DNA of 64,000 nucleotides, taken from NCBI RefSeq assembly GCF_015680705.1, contig NZ_JADNYP010000005.1:124001-188000 (forward strand). The letters run 5' to 3'. Numbering within the stretch: the first letter of the stretch is position 1; each line of letters begins with the position of its first letter. The notes under the pieces are model-generated. The model had not been told where the DNA came from, did no database searches, and worked only from the letters and a program-made list of their open reading frames with translations. The position numbers were made by a program, and so were the translations under genes. The DNA comes from Pseudomonas fulva. GTDB taxonomy: Bacteria; Pseudomonadota; Gammaproteobacteria; Pseudomonadales; Pseudomonadaceae. Positions 11,244-19,476 of this stretch are shown here, piece by piece.

Positions 11244-11408
11244 AAAAAGGCAAGCTCCGGGAGGCGGGCAAAAAAACCGCGCTAGATTAATCTATTCAGC
11301 CACGCATGTCGTGCAACATTCTGCACGTTAGTCCACAAAGGCTTGATCTGGAATCGACGGGTGCGTACCTTTGCCCGCTTTTCTCATCGCGGCCCTCCGG
11401 AGAACGTT

Positions 11409-11966
11409 ATGTCCGTCGATCTCGAGCACATCCAACATGTCATGCGCGAAGCAGACTGCCTGTACCCTGAAGCCGAGGTCGAGGCCGCCATCGCGAAGGT
11501 CGGCGAGCAGATCTGCCAGACCATGGCCGACAGCAACCCGGTGGTCTTCTGCGTGATGAACGGCGGTCTGATCTTCGCCGGCAAGCTGCTGACCCATCTG
11601 CAGTTCCCGCTGGAAGTGTCCTACCTGCATGCGTCGCGCTATCGCAACCAGACCAGCGGCGGCGAGCTGTTCTGGAAGGCCAAGCCGGAAATCTCCTTCA
11701 TCGACCGCGACGTGCTGATCGTCGACGACATCCTCGACGAAGGCCATACCCTCAGTGCCATCATCGACTTCTGCAAGCACGCCGGCGCCCGCACGGTGCG
11801 TACCGCGGTGCTGATCGACAAGGACCACGACCGCAAGGCCAGCCCGGACCTGAAGGCCGACTACGTGGGGCTGCCGTGCGTGGATCGCTACATCTTCGGT
11901 TATGGCATGGACTACAAGGGCTACTGGCGCAATGCCAACGGGATTTTCGCGGTCAAGGGGCTTTGA
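11409..11966 (+). CDS. hpt: Hypoxanthine-guanine phosphoribosyltransferase
   Basis: A 185-residue type I phosphoribosyltransferase that converts hypoxanthine and guanine to IMP and GMP. The PRPP motif is VLIVDDILDEGHTL (~residues 101-114). ATG 11409 has CCGGAG seven to eight bases upstream; the longer frame from 11343 has no ribosome site. The gene is divergent from upp-uraA, forming a nucleobase-salvage locus. Whether hypoxanthine or guanine is preferred cannot be read from sequence. Confidence 0.92.
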   Translation: MSVDLEHIQHVMREADCLYPEAEVEAAIAKVGEQICQTMADSNPVVFCVMNGGLIFAGKLLTHLQFPLEVSYLHASRYRNQTSGGELFWKAKPEISFIDRDVLIVDDILDEGHTLSAIIDFCKHAGARTVRTAVLIDKDHDRKASPDLKADYVGLPCVDRYIFGYGMDYKGYWRNANGIFAVKGL

Positions 11967-11982
11967 CCTGCAGCGTCGATGC

Positions 11983-12441
11983 TCATCGAACCTTGGTCAC
12001 CCGACCCGGGGCTGACGACAGCGCTTGAGCAGCGTTCCCAGGTCCGATGAGCCGAGTGCATCGCGTTAGCCATTCCATGCGTTCGGGATATCCCGGTAGC
12101 ACCGGCCAGGCAGGGGGCGGCAGGTTTTCGTCGATGGCCCGGCCGCTGGTGCTGCCCTGGGACCGCCCCGCTCCGGCTGCGGTAACAGCCTGTCTTGAGT
12201 GGGAAGCAAGCTCATGCCTGGTTGCTGGAGCCAGAAGGCACGCCCCAGCGCGAACCGACCATTCGGGCATCACCTCGCCGTACTCGAACCAGCGTCGTGA
12301 ATTGCTCGGAGCCGGGTCGGGCCAGTAGCTGACACCCTGTACTTGTGCCCGTGGCCGGCTTGGGAATGCACACGCCTGAGATGAGCCCACTGGGTGGCCT
12401 GCCGAAGCCTGCGTTGGTGCCGTCAACTCAGGCGGCGGCAT
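11983..12441 (-). CDS. Doubtful hypothetical protein, possibly a decayed gene
   Basis: The 505-bp gap between hpt and the next gene holds one minus-strand frame of ~152 codons, starting at ATG 12441 with GGAAGG nine bases upstream. Part of it looks protein-like (SYWPDPAPSNSRRWFEYGE, ~residues 42-60) with coding-type codon use. The rest is low-complexity and has rare codons, such as ACTCGG and GCTCCA runs. I recognise no family. It may be a gene that has decayed or drifted. Confidence 0.28.
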   Translation of the reverse strand: MPPPELTAPTQASAGHPVGSSQACAFPSRPRAQVQGVSYWPDPAPSNSRRWFEYGEVMPEWSVRAGACLLAPATRHELASHSRQAVTAAGAGRSQGSTSGRAIDENLPPPAWPVLPGYPERMEWLTRCTRLIGPGNAAQALSSAPGRVTKVR

Positions 12442-12472
12442 GCTAGAGTGCCTTCCTCGCCAAGGAGCCCAC

Positions 12473-12943
12473 ATGCGCGTATCTCTTCTGTTGCTGCTGG
12501 CCGTGACCCTGCCACTGTCCGCAGCGCCCCTGCACAGCCAGTTCCTGCCCCCCGATGACCAGTCTCTGCGCCAGGAGGCCGTCGAGACGCAGCAGCTGCT
12601 GCAGGTCACCGACTATTCGGTGGTGGTCGGTGCCCAGCGCCCTTCCAACCAGCAGCCGATCCCGATCACTTCTTCGTTGTTGCTGCGTCTCAAGGGCAAA
12701 CCGCTGAGCAAGGGCGCGAGCATTGCCCAGGTGCTGCTGACTTTCGACGGGGAGGGCGGCAAGAGCCTGAAGAAGCCGGTCTATGACGAGAAGACGCGAA
12801 CGCTGAGCCTGAACTATCCGCTGAGCGACTACCAAGTGATCATGGACCTGCTGCGCCAGGAAACCCTCTATGTGCAGTTTCTCAGCTATCCCAATGGCCA
12901 TGTCTGGGCCGACCTGCACACCGGCACCGTACGTACGCGTTGA
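12473..12943 (+). CDS. Conserved secreted hypothetical protein
   Basis: A 156-residue protein with a clear signal peptide (residues 1-17, MRVSLLLLLAVTLPLSA) and then a soluble beta-rich-looking domain. No cysteines or catalytic motif stand out. ATG 12473 has a strong AAGGAG seven bases upstream; the in-frame ATG at 12440 does not. It precedes the PA4642-like gene by ~70 bp, and the local order hpt-x-x-mqo is conserved with P. aeruginosa as I remember it. Probably periplasmic; function unknown. Confidence 0.75.
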   Translation: MRVSLLLLLAVTLPLSAAPLHSQFLPPDDQSLRQEAVETQQLLQVTDYSVVVGAQRPSNQQPIPITSSLLLRLKGKPLSKGASIAQVLLTFDGEGGKSLKKPVYDEKTRTLSLNYPLSDYQVIMDLLRQETLYVQFLSYPNGHVWADLHTGTVRTR

Positions 12944-13011
12944 GCCTGCCGGGCCGCGAGGGGTAAACTGCCGGGCTTCGAAACAGCCCGTGATAGTCAG
13001 TGGAGCCGGCA

Positions 13012-13302
13012 ATGCGTAAAGACAAGAAACAGGTGATTGGTGACGAGATCAGCGACGAGTACGTGAAATCGTTCCTGGTCTTCGAGCCGGCCGATGGCGC
13101 GACGTCGCCTTCGCTGCACAAGCTGGTCAAAGCCTACCGCGGCCTGCGCCTCGATGACTTCGAGCGTTTCGTCGGCTTCTTCGTCGAAGCCGGGCTGGAC
13201 CTCGATGGCAAGGACGAACACGGACGTACCTTCGTCCAGCTGGTCGCCGACCAGCGCAATGCCGCCGACTACATCGAGATCATCGACAAGGCTCGCGCCT
13301 GA
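13012..13302 (+). CDS. PA4642-family conserved protein
   Basis: A 96-residue acidic cytosolic protein without signal peptide or membrane segment. The second half (GLDLDGKDEHGRTFVQLVA) resembles one ankyrin-like repeat. It looks like the small Pseudomonas protein encoded beside mqo (PA4642 type). ATG 13012 lies behind GGAG; the frame also extends upstream 12 bases without a better site. It converges on mqo with a bidirectional terminator between. Confidence 0.75.
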   Translation: MRKDKKQVIGDEISDEYVKSFLVFEPADGATSPSLHKLVKAYRGLRLDDFERFVGFFVEAGLDLDGKDEHGRTFVQLVADQRNAADYIEIIDKARA

Positions 13303-13331
13303 GCGGGCATCCGGTCGAGTCGAAAGAAATG

Positions 13332-13357
13332 AAAAAACGCCCCGAGAGGCGTTTTTT
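13332..13357. terminator. Bidirectional intrinsic terminator
   Basis: AAAAAACGCC (13332-13341), six-base loop, GGCGTTTTTT (13348-13357). Perfect stem with A and T tracts on both sides, so it serves both the PA4642-like gene and the converging mqo. Confidence 0.92.
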
Positions 13358-13371
13358 CAATGGCGCGCCGA

Positions 13372-14877
13372 TCAGGCGTAGTGCTCGGCCGGGCTGCTTT
13401 CCACCAGCTCCAGGGCTTCGTCGTTCTGCGCGCTGATCCGGCGATACAGCTCGGCATCGGTGGCCAGGGTCTTCTCGCGGGCCGGGAAGATTTCCTGCAG
13501 CTTGGCCGCCCAGGCACCCTTGGCCTGTTCCGGGAAGCAGCGCTCGATCAGTTCGAGCATGATCGATACCGTCACCGAAGCGCCTGGCGAGGCACCCAGC
13601 AGGGCCGCCAGACTGCCATCGGCAGCCGAGACCAGTTCGGTACCGAACTGCAGCACGCCGCCTTTCTTCGGATCCTTCTTGATGATCTGCACCCGCTGGC
13701 CAGCGACTTCCAGGCGCCAGTCTTCGGCCTTGGCCTCGGGGTAGAAGCGCCGCAGGGCTTCGAGGCGCTGCTCCATCGACTGCATCACTTCGCTGACCAG
13801 GTACTTGGTCAGGTCCATGTTGTCGCGGGCCACCGCCAGCATCGGGCCGATGTTGGCCATGCGCACCGACAGCGGCAGGTCGAGCAGCGAGCCGTGCTTG
13901 AGGAACTTGGTGGTGAAGCCGGCGTAGGGGCCGAACAGCAGCGATTTCTTGCCATCGACCACGCGGGTGTCCAGGTGTGGCACGGACATGGGCGGCGCAC
14001 CGACCGCGGCCTGGCTGTAGACCTTGGCCTGGTGGCGATTGACGATCTCGGGGTTGTCGCAGCGCAGCCACTGGCCGCTTACCGGGAAGCCGCCGAAGCC
14101 CTTGCTTTCCGGAATGCCGGACATCTGCAGCAGCGGCAGGGCCGCGCCGCCGGCGCCGAGGAAGACGAAGCGAGCATCGATCTGGCGATGGCTGCCGCTG
14201 TTGACATCCTTGACGTCGACGGTCCAGCCGGCGCCGTTGCGGCGCAGGCCGACGACCTTCTTGGAGTACTTGACCTGGGCATCCGGACTGTCGCCGAGCA
14301 GCTTGAGCAGCTTGTTGGTCAGCGCGCCGAAGTTGACGTCGGTGCCCTTGGCCACGCGGGTGGCGGCCAGGCGCTGGTCGGCCGGGCGGCCCTGCATCAT
14401 CAACGGCATCCACTGCCGCAGCTTGCCCTGGTCCTCGGTGTATTCCATCTCCGAGAAGGCATGGTGCTGCTTGAGCAGTTCGTAGCGCTTGTTGAGGAAG
14501 GCGACGCCCTTGTCACCCTCGACGTAGCTCAGGTGGGGGACCGGGTTGATGAAGGCGCGTGGCGAGCCGAAGCCACCTTTCTTGCTCAGGTACGCCCAGA
14601 ACTGGCGGGACACCTCGAACTGGGTGTTGATGTGCACGGCCTTCTTGATGTCGATGCTGCCATCGGCGGCCTGCGGGGTATAGTTCAGCTCGCAAAGGCC
14701 GGCGTGACCGGTGCCGGCGTTGTTCCAGGGGTTGGAACTCTCGGCGGCGCCGGAGTCCATCGCCTCGACGACCTCCAGCTTGATGCCCGGGTCGAGTTCC
14801 TTGAGCAGTACGGCCAGGGTGGCACTCATGATGCCCGCGCCTACCAGTACCACATCAACCGATTCGTTCTGCGCCAT
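13372..14877 (-). CDS. mqo: Malate:quinone oxidoreductase
   Basis: A 501-residue peripheral membrane FAD enzyme that oxidises malate to oxaloacetate and passes electrons to quinone, replacing NAD malate dehydrogenase in many pseudomonads. The N-terminal FAD motif is [13 protein letters not shown] (~residues 10-22), followed by the Mqo hallmarks [17 protein letters not shown] and the C-terminal [10 protein letters not shown]. Length is typical. ATG 14877 has TGTGGAG upstream. Pseudomonads often carry more than one mqo, and which paralogue this is cannot be assigned. Confidence 0.95.
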   Translation of the reverse strand: MAQNESVDVVLVGAGIMSATLAVLLKELDPGIKLEVVEAMDSGAAESSNPWNNAGTGHAGLCELNYTPQAADGSIDIKKAVHINTQFEVSRQFWAYLSKKGGFGSPRAFINPVPHLSYVEGDKGVAFLNKRYELLKQHHAFSEMEYTEDQGKLRQWMPLMMQGRPADQRLAATRVAKGTDVNFGALTNKLLKLLGDSPDAQVKYSKKVVGLRRNGAGWTVDVKDVNSGSHRQIDARFVFLGAGGAALPLLQMSGIPESKGFGGFPVSGQWLRCDNPEIVNRHQAKVYSQAAVGAPPMSVPHLDTRVVDGKKSLLFGPYAGFTTKFLKHGSLLDLPLSVRMANIGPMLAVARDNMDLTKYLVSEVMQSMEQRLEALRRFYPEAKAEDWRLEVAGQRVQIIKKDPKKGGVLQFGTELVSAADGSLAALLGASPGASVTVSIMLELIERCFPEQAKGAWAAKLQEIFPAREKTLATDAELYRRISAQNDEALELVESSPAEHYA

Positions 14878-15199
14878 TAACGCGTCTCCACAATCTACAG
14901 CCTAATTGACAGCACGGGATCCCTGGTGTGCCCCCGGGATCGCCATGTCCGGATATTCGCAGTTGCTGCAACCTTCGCGGACACCACCAGTCAGTCTCGG
15001 CAAGCACCCATTGGACGCTGCCTGCCGCCCCTGCGGCAATTCGACTTATGGTCAGGATGTCCGTCATGCGTCATGCTTCGACGTCAGGCCCGCCTCGATG
15101 GCGTTGCCGGCAGCCGGCTATCAAGGGCTGTGTGGAACACATTCGCAGCTTTTGCACTTGCCAGACCTTTCATTTCGCTCGCCACACTCTCGTGAAGTT

Positions 15200-15218
15200 G
15201 TGAAAAAACCTTTTTCAC
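15200..15218. repeat. Short perfect hairpin GTGAAAAA/TTTTTCAC
   Basis: Eight-base arms with a 3-nt loop in the ~600-bp gap between mqo and the next gene. No gene in 14878-15481 is convincing: the open frames there have no ribosome site and poor codon use. The hairpin may be a terminator for an unseen short transcript. Confidence 0.35.
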
Positions 15219-15407
15219 GCTCTTTTGGAGACGTGATCCTCAAAAATGGACCGCGCGATGGCGACCCGCAGGCTCGAGCGGCTGCGGACGCCGGCATGGC
15301 TGGCGCGCTGGCCATTGCAAGACCTGTCGTGGAGGGCTCTCTGTGGGCAAGGTCGAAGGTGCCGCTGTCGCAGACGGCGTGTTGCGGAGCCCGATCAGGA
15401 GACGTCC

Positions 15408-15430
15408 TTATAATCGGGGGCAGATTATAA
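15408..15430. promoter_or_regulatory. AT-rich inverted repeat, possible operator
   Basis: TTATAATC (15408-15415) and GATTATAA (15423-15430) form a perfect 8-bp inverted repeat around GGGGGCA. TATAAT occurs within both arms, so it could overlap -10 elements in both directions. It is strikingly AT-rich for this genome. Confidence 0.4.
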
Positions 15431-15481
15431 CGATGTCTCAGGCAGAAAAGGTCGTTAATCGCTTTTTTATTGTCGCTTTCT

Positions 15482-15712
15482 TCAGGCTGGCAGGCTGCGT
15501 TGCTGCCAGCGGCCGTTTGCACTGTCGCACACCTTGGCGCTGACAGGCAGTGGGTGCCCCAGCCAGCCAAGGTAGGCCTCGCGGACCTGGACCCAGCTAG
15601 GACCGGCCGGGGGCTGGGTCGATTGCCGGAACGCCTGGCACAGGCCATTGGCATCCACCAGCGCATAGGTGAGCGGGCGTGGGCGGCGCAGCAGGTTCCA
15701 GAACGAAGTCAT
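15482..15712 (-). CDS. Small conserved hypothetical protein
   Basis: A 76-residue basic protein starting MTSFWNLLRRPRPLTYALVD, without signal peptide. ATG 15712 has GGAAAGGG upstream. A longer open frame to 15955 exists but overlaps the divergent yajG promoter. The Trp/Tyr-rich composition and good codon bias favour a real gene. I recognise no family. Confidence 0.6.
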   Translation of the reverse strand: MTSFWNLLRRPRPLTYALVDANGLCQAFRQSTQPPAGPSWVQVREAYLGWLGHPLPVSAKVCDSANGRWQQRSLPA

Positions 15713-15854
15713 GGTACAGACCCTTTCCGTGAGGTTGGCGCCAGCATAGGCCGGGCCTCGTGAAACCATTGTGACAACCGGCGTGGGCCGATGGCTGGTC
15801 ATCACGGGGCTGGGTATACTGTGGCCCTTTGCGGCTTTTTCCGGAGAAACGCGC

Positions 15855-16439
15855 ATGTTGCAACGTCTGCTGTTAGGTGTGCTCACGGTGGCCAGCCTGA
15901 GCCTGGTCGGTTGTGCCCATAGTCCGCAACAACTGAGCCCGCAACCCACTCTCAATGCCCAGCTGGCAGCCGTCGGCCATGGCCAGCCGGTGGTGGTGCG
16001 GGTGGTGGACGGGCGTCCTAGCCAGTCGCTGGGGACTCGCGGGGGGCTCTACCCGGAAACCAGCACCATCAGTGTCAACGGCAATGATCTGGTGCCCCGG
16101 CTGCAGGCCCAGGCCGAGGCCGCGGTGCGCCTGCTCGGCTTCACCCCGACCGCCAATGCCTCCGGCGCGCCGCAGCTGACGGTGACCCTGGCCGAGCTCA
16201 AGTACCAGTCGCCCAAGGACAAGATGTACGTGACCGAAGCCACCATCGGCGCCACCTTCCGGGCCGACGTGAGCAACGCCGGCCGCCGCTACAATGGTCG
16301 CTACGGCGCTTCGCTGGACCAGCGCTTCGGCATGGCGCCGAACCAGGAAACCAACACCAAGCTGGTCAGCGATGTACTCAGCGATGCCTTGACCCGGCTG
16401 TTCAAGGACCCGAGCATCGGCCAGGTCCTGGCCCAGTGA
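15855..16439 (+). CDS. yajG: YajG-family lipoprotein
   Basis: A 194-residue lipoprotein. The type II signal peptide ends in the lipobox LVGC (Cys ~20). The body begins with the YajG pattern VVVRVVDGRPSQSLGTRGG and contains the paired beta/alpha LPS-assembly-like fold. ATG 15855 has CCGGAGAAA upstream; the start at 15771 is not supported. Outer-membrane or periplasmic location; the role of the family is not known. Confidence 0.82.
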   Translation: MLQRLLLGVLTVASLSLVGCAHSPQQLSPQPTLNAQLAAVGHGQPVVVRVVDGRPSQSLGTRGGLYPETSTISVNGNDLVPRLQAQAEAAVRLLGFTPTANASGAPQLTVTLAELKYQSPKDKMYVTEATIGATFRADVSNAGRRYNGRYGASLDQRFGMAPNQETNTKLVSDVLSDALTRLFKDPSIGQVLAQ

Positions 16440-16452
16440 GCGCCTGCACGCT

Positions 16453-16607
16453 GGCTTTGTACGAAAGTCGCCGAGCGGCGATCAAGAAAGGCAAAAACAG
16501 GCGAGCAACGGCCGGGGTCGCGCTCGACTTTACGGGTTGTAAATGAGCATTCCGAGCCTGTTTCCAACGTAGCCTGATCGTCGCGCAGGGACTTTTCGTA
16601 CAAAGCC
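16453..16607. mobile_element. Putative MITE with ~50-bp terminal inverted repeats
   Basis: The left end GGCTTTGTACGAAAGTC (16453-16469) matches the right end on the opposite strand (ending at 16607) with a single indel. Similarity runs inward for ~50 bp through CGATCA to an AAACAGGC core (left to ~16502, right from ~16556). The ~50-bp centre has no coding capacity. Possible 3-bp direct repeats (ACG) flank it if the ends extend to CT/AG. This is the layout of a non-autonomous transposable element; the parent transposon is not identified. Confidence 0.6.
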
Positions 16608-16626
16608 TAGACGAAGCCCGCCGCGT

Positions 16627-16647
16627 GCCCGCAGGAGCGGGCTTTTT
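16627..16647. terminator. Intrinsic terminator
   Basis: GCCCGC (16627-16632), AGGA loop, GCGGGC (16637-16642), then TTTTT. It is the classical form on the plus strand and lies downstream of yajG and the putative MITE, just before the end of the converging small gene. Confidence 0.8.
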
Positions 16648-16655
16648 CGCGGGCG

Positions 16656-16862
16656 TCACGCGGCTGCGAAGGACAGGTCGAGCAGGCTGATACCGGTCTG
16701 CGCATCGACTTCCGGCAGGTCCTGGTGGGCATGCCCGCCCAGCGCGCAATAGACCAGCCAGCGGCGGTCGTGGACATTGATGGCGAATCCATCGATCAGG
16801 GCTTGCTGTTCTTCGCTCTGGGCGATCAGGTAGAGGCGGTCCTGGTTTTCAGCATGCAGCAT
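16656..16862 (-). CDS. Small hypothetical protein
   Basis: A 68-residue acidic protein beginning MLHAENQDRLYLIAQSEEQQ. No signal peptide. ATG 16862 has GGAG exactly six bases upstream; the open frame continues to 17129 but with atypical codons and no ribosome site. No family recognised. It sits downstream of the acyltransferase gene on the same strand, ~160 bp apart. Confidence 0.6.
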   Translation of the reverse strand: MLHAENQDRLYLIAQSEEQQALIDGFAINVHDRRWLVYCALGGHAHQDLPEVDAQTGISLLDLSFAAA

Positions 16863-17023
16863 GACGAGCTCCGGTACGGGAAAGGCCAGCAGGGTGGCTT
16901 TTCTGCATGACGAGCGTATGACAGCGTGCTTGAACGCAGCCCGGAGCTCCAGGGCCGCGGTCCGGAGTCCATGCCGAACCGCGAGCGGCGCGCCCCGACC
17001 AGGCGAGCGCCTTGGCGAACACC

Positions 17024-18181
17024 TTACAGCCCTGCCTTGACCTGATACTGGTTGCGCACCGGAGTGGCGTATTGCTGGATCAGGTAGGGACGGTGTTCGG
17101 CCGGGCAAGCATCCAGCCGGCGTTGCCATTCGGCCTGGGCACGGGCCAGCTCATCGGCGGGGAACTGGCTTTGCGCGCTTGGCACGCCCAGTGCCGGGTC
17201 GGCCTGCGACCACATGGCATAGGCCAGGTAATGCACCGGGAACAACCGATAGCCGGCCAGCACCTGGCGATCGATCTCCTGGGCCAGCTGCTTGGTATCT
17301 TCGAAGTGCTCGGTGATCGGCGCGGCGAAATTGATGTGTACCCGACCCTTGTAGCCGGTGATGCCCTTGGCGATGCTGTTGTCATCCTCGCCTGGCGCTT
17401 TGGTATAGCTGCCGGTGGTGGCGCGGATGTACAGCTCGCGGGCCTTGGCCTGGTCGCACGGATCGTATTCGTAGCTGATCGACACCGGGGTCAGGTGCAG
17501 TCCCTGGATGACCGTGCCGAACGGCTCGTCCTTGCGGCTCATGTGGAACATCTTGAGGATCGCCGAATCGGTGCGGTCGTCGCCATCCTTGGCCCGGCCT
17601 TCGGCCTGGGCGATCCAGATCGACACGCAGTCGTTGCGGATCGAGTGGTTGATGTACGCCGACAGCAGCTGGTAGGCGGCCAGCTTTTCCCGGCGTCCGC
17701 TCAGCGATCGGTGGACGATGAAGCTCTTGTTCAGGCGCATCATGTCGCTGACGAAGGGCTTTTGCAGCAGGTTGTCGCCGATGGCGATGCGTGGTGTCGG
17801 CAGGCCTGCGTGGTACACGGCGTAGTTGACGAACGCCGGGTCCATGACGATGTCACGGTGGTTGGCCAGGAACAGGTAGGCGGTGCCGGACTTGAGCTGC
17901 TCGACGCCGGTGTAGGTAACCCCGTCGGTAGCCCGTTCGATGGTCTGGTCGACATAGTGCTCGACCTTGTCCTGCAAGGTGGCGACGCTGTCGACCTTGG
18001 CGAACTCCTTGCGCAGGCGCCTGGCGATCAACGGTTTGAGCAGCCAGCCGAGCGGGCCCGCCGCGCGCGGGAAGCGGAAGTGGGTGAGGATGTCGAGGAA
18101 GGCCGGGTCGCTGAACAGGCGTGCCAGCACGGCAGAAACCTCAGCGTCGTCGTACGGTCGGATGGCATCGAATTCGCCCAT
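17024..18181 (-). CDS. Glycerol-3-phosphate/lysophosphatidate acyltransferase-like protein
   Basis: A 385-residue protein of the PlsB/PlsC superfamily. The catalytic NHRDIVMD (HxxxxD) lies near residue 105, and KSFIVHRSLSGRREK follows as the substrate-binding block; the C-terminal half has PlsB-like SYEYDPC. No clear membrane helix. Likely acylates a glycerolipid, but the acceptor is unknown. ATG 18181 and 18184 are adjacent; AGAGAG is best spaced for 18181. The frame upstream to 18298 includes stretches without codon bias. Confidence 0.8.
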   Translation of the reverse strand: MGEFDAIRPYDDAEVSAVLARLFSDPAFLDILTHFRFPRAAGPLGWLLKPLIARRLRKEFAKVDSVATLQDKVEHYVDQTIERATDGVTYTGVEQLKSGTAYLFLANHRDIVMDPAFVNYAVYHAGLPTPRIAIGDNLLQKPFVSDMMRLNKSFIVHRSLSGRREKLAAYQLLSAYINHSIRNDCVSIWIAQAEGRAKDGDDRTDSAILKMFHMSRKDEPFGTVIQGLHLTPVSISYEYDPCDQAKARELYIRATTGSYTKAPGEDDNSIAKGITGYKGRVHINFAAPITEHFEDTKQLAQEIDRQVLAGYRLFPVHYLAYAMWSQADPALGVPSAQSQFPADELARAQAEWQRRLDACPAEHRPYLIQQYATPVRNQYQVKAGL

Positions 18182-18302
18182 CATGCTCTCTTGTTGGAAA
18201 CGGCTAGGGTAAATAATAGGTCGGTGTCTGAAGCGTCGCCGTGGACACGCGCACTGTCTGACAGACCGGCAATTATACGCACAACTCACCGGAGACACCC
18301 TG

Positions 18303-18488
18303 ATGCTGGAAGACGTGACCTACGATTGCCCCTACTGCGGTGAGCAGGTCGAAACCACGCTCGATCTGTCCGCGGGCGACCAGACCTACGTGGAGGACTG
18401 CCAGGTCTGCTGCCAACCCATCGTCTTCGTCCTGCAGGTCCATGGTCAGGAGTGGATGCTCGATGTGAAGCGCGAGGACGAGACTTGA
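18303..18488 (+). CDS. CPXCG-motif cysteine-rich protein
   Basis: A 61-residue zinc-ribbon protein with two cysteine pairs: CPYCG (residues 9-13) and CQVCC (~33-37). This is the CPXCG small-protein family. Its stop codon overlaps the next start (TGATG), so it is coupled to the DUF2007 gene. Probably binds Zn2+; function unknown. Confidence 0.85.
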   Translation: MLEDVTYDCPYCGEQVETTLDLSAGDQTYVEDCQVCCQPIVFVLQVHGQEWMLDVKREDET

Positions 18489-18748
18489 TGCGAAGGATCT
18501 ACGAGCCGGGCAGTCTGATGGAAGCGGAGCTGCTGGTGTCGATGCTGGCCAGCGAGGGTATCGTCGCGCACCTGGTCGGGCGTGACCTGGTGGGCGCGGT
18601 GGGCGAGCTGCCGATGCATGGCTTGCTCGCGCTTGCGACCCACGAGCAGCAGGCCGAGCGCGCGCGCCGGCTGATCGATGCGTACAATGCCGCCCAGCCA
18701 CTTGCCGGCGACGAACCGGAGAGTTTTCCCGGAACCCTGATCTGCTAG
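18488..18748 (+). CDS. DUF2007 domain protein
   Basis: An 86-residue protein, mostly one DUF2007 domain (residues 1-65, LMEAELLVSMLASEGI and the following beta-alpha unit). This small ferredoxin-like fold is found in putative signal-transducing PII-related proteins. ATG 18488 overlaps the preceding TGA by one base. No ligand is known. Confidence 0.82.
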   Translation: MRRIYEPGSLMEAELLVSMLASEGIVAHLVGRDLVGAVGELPMHGLLALATHEQQAERARRLIDAYNAAQPLAGDEPESFPGTLIC

Positions 18749-18763
18749 GTTGACTGCCCGCCC

Positions 18764-19384
18764 ATGTCTGGACGCTATGCCCTGTTTCGCTGGACGCCGG
18801 CCTTCGCCGCGCTGCCCGGCCTGCCCGCCGGCCAGCAGCCGCGCTGGAACATCTCGCCGGGTGCCCAGGTGCTCATCCAGCACGCCGCCGACGAGCGGAT
18901 GCAGCTTGCCCAGGCGCGCTGGGGCCTGACCCCGGCCTGGCTGACTGACATGTCGCGCACTCCGGCGCACGCCCGGGCCGAGACCGTGCTGGAGCAGCCG
19001 ATGTTCCGCGAAGCGTTCCGCCAGCGACGCTGCCTGATGCCGGCCAATGGTTTCTACGAGTGGCGCGGCACGGCCCGCAAGCGCCCCTACTGGCTGACCT
19101 CGGGGCAAAGCCCCATGTTGTTCTTCGCCGCCATCTGGGAAGTCTACCCGGTGCAAGACCAGGTCTGGCTCAGCTGCGCGATGGTGACCCAGGCGGCGAT
19201 GAACCAGCGCCGTCCCCTGATTCTCGACGAGCCTGGCCAGGCCGCCTGGCTCGATCCCGCCACCCCGACCGTGCGCCTGCAAGAGCTGCTGGCCAGCCCG
19301 CCGGCCGCGCTGCGCGAGCGCCTGCTCGCCAACTTCATCAACGATCCGCGCCTCGATGCGCCTGAATGCCTGACACCCGGATAG
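18764..19384 (+). CDS. SRAP-domain protein lacking Cys2 and catalytic His
   Basis: A 206-residue protein of the SRAP (HMCES/YedK) family. These proteins normally start MCGR; Cys2 forms a thiazolidine crosslink with abasic sites in ssDNA, assisted by a Glu in the NGFYEW motif and a His in an HxRMP motif. Here the start reads MSGRYALF (codon TCT, Ser2), and the HxRMP position reads MNQRRPLIL. NGFYEW is kept. The protein therefore keeps the fold but lacks two key catalytic residues; it may bind DNA without crosslinking. The start follows the DUF2007 stop by 15 bp. Confidence 0.85.
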   Translation: MSGRYALFRWTPAFAALPGLPAGQQPRWNISPGAQVLIQHAADERMQLAQARWGLTPAWLTDMSRTPAHARAETVLEQPMFREAFRQRRCLMPANGFYEWRGTARKRPYWLTSGQSPMLFFAAIWEVYPVQDQVWLSCAMVTQAAMNQRRPLILDEPGQAAWLDPATPTVRLQELLASPPAALRERLLANFINDPRLDAPECLTPG

Positions 19385-19476
19385 CCACAAGCCCCAAGCT
19401 GGGAAAATCTGCCATTCGGCTCTGGCACCACCGCCGCTCTGGGCCTAGGATACGCGCCAGGTAAAGGAGGAGTTCC

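Noticed and set aside
14906..15430. Plus-strand open frame upstream of mqo
   Set aside because: Cys/Pro/Arg-rich, no ribosome site, poor codon bias, and it crosses hairpins.
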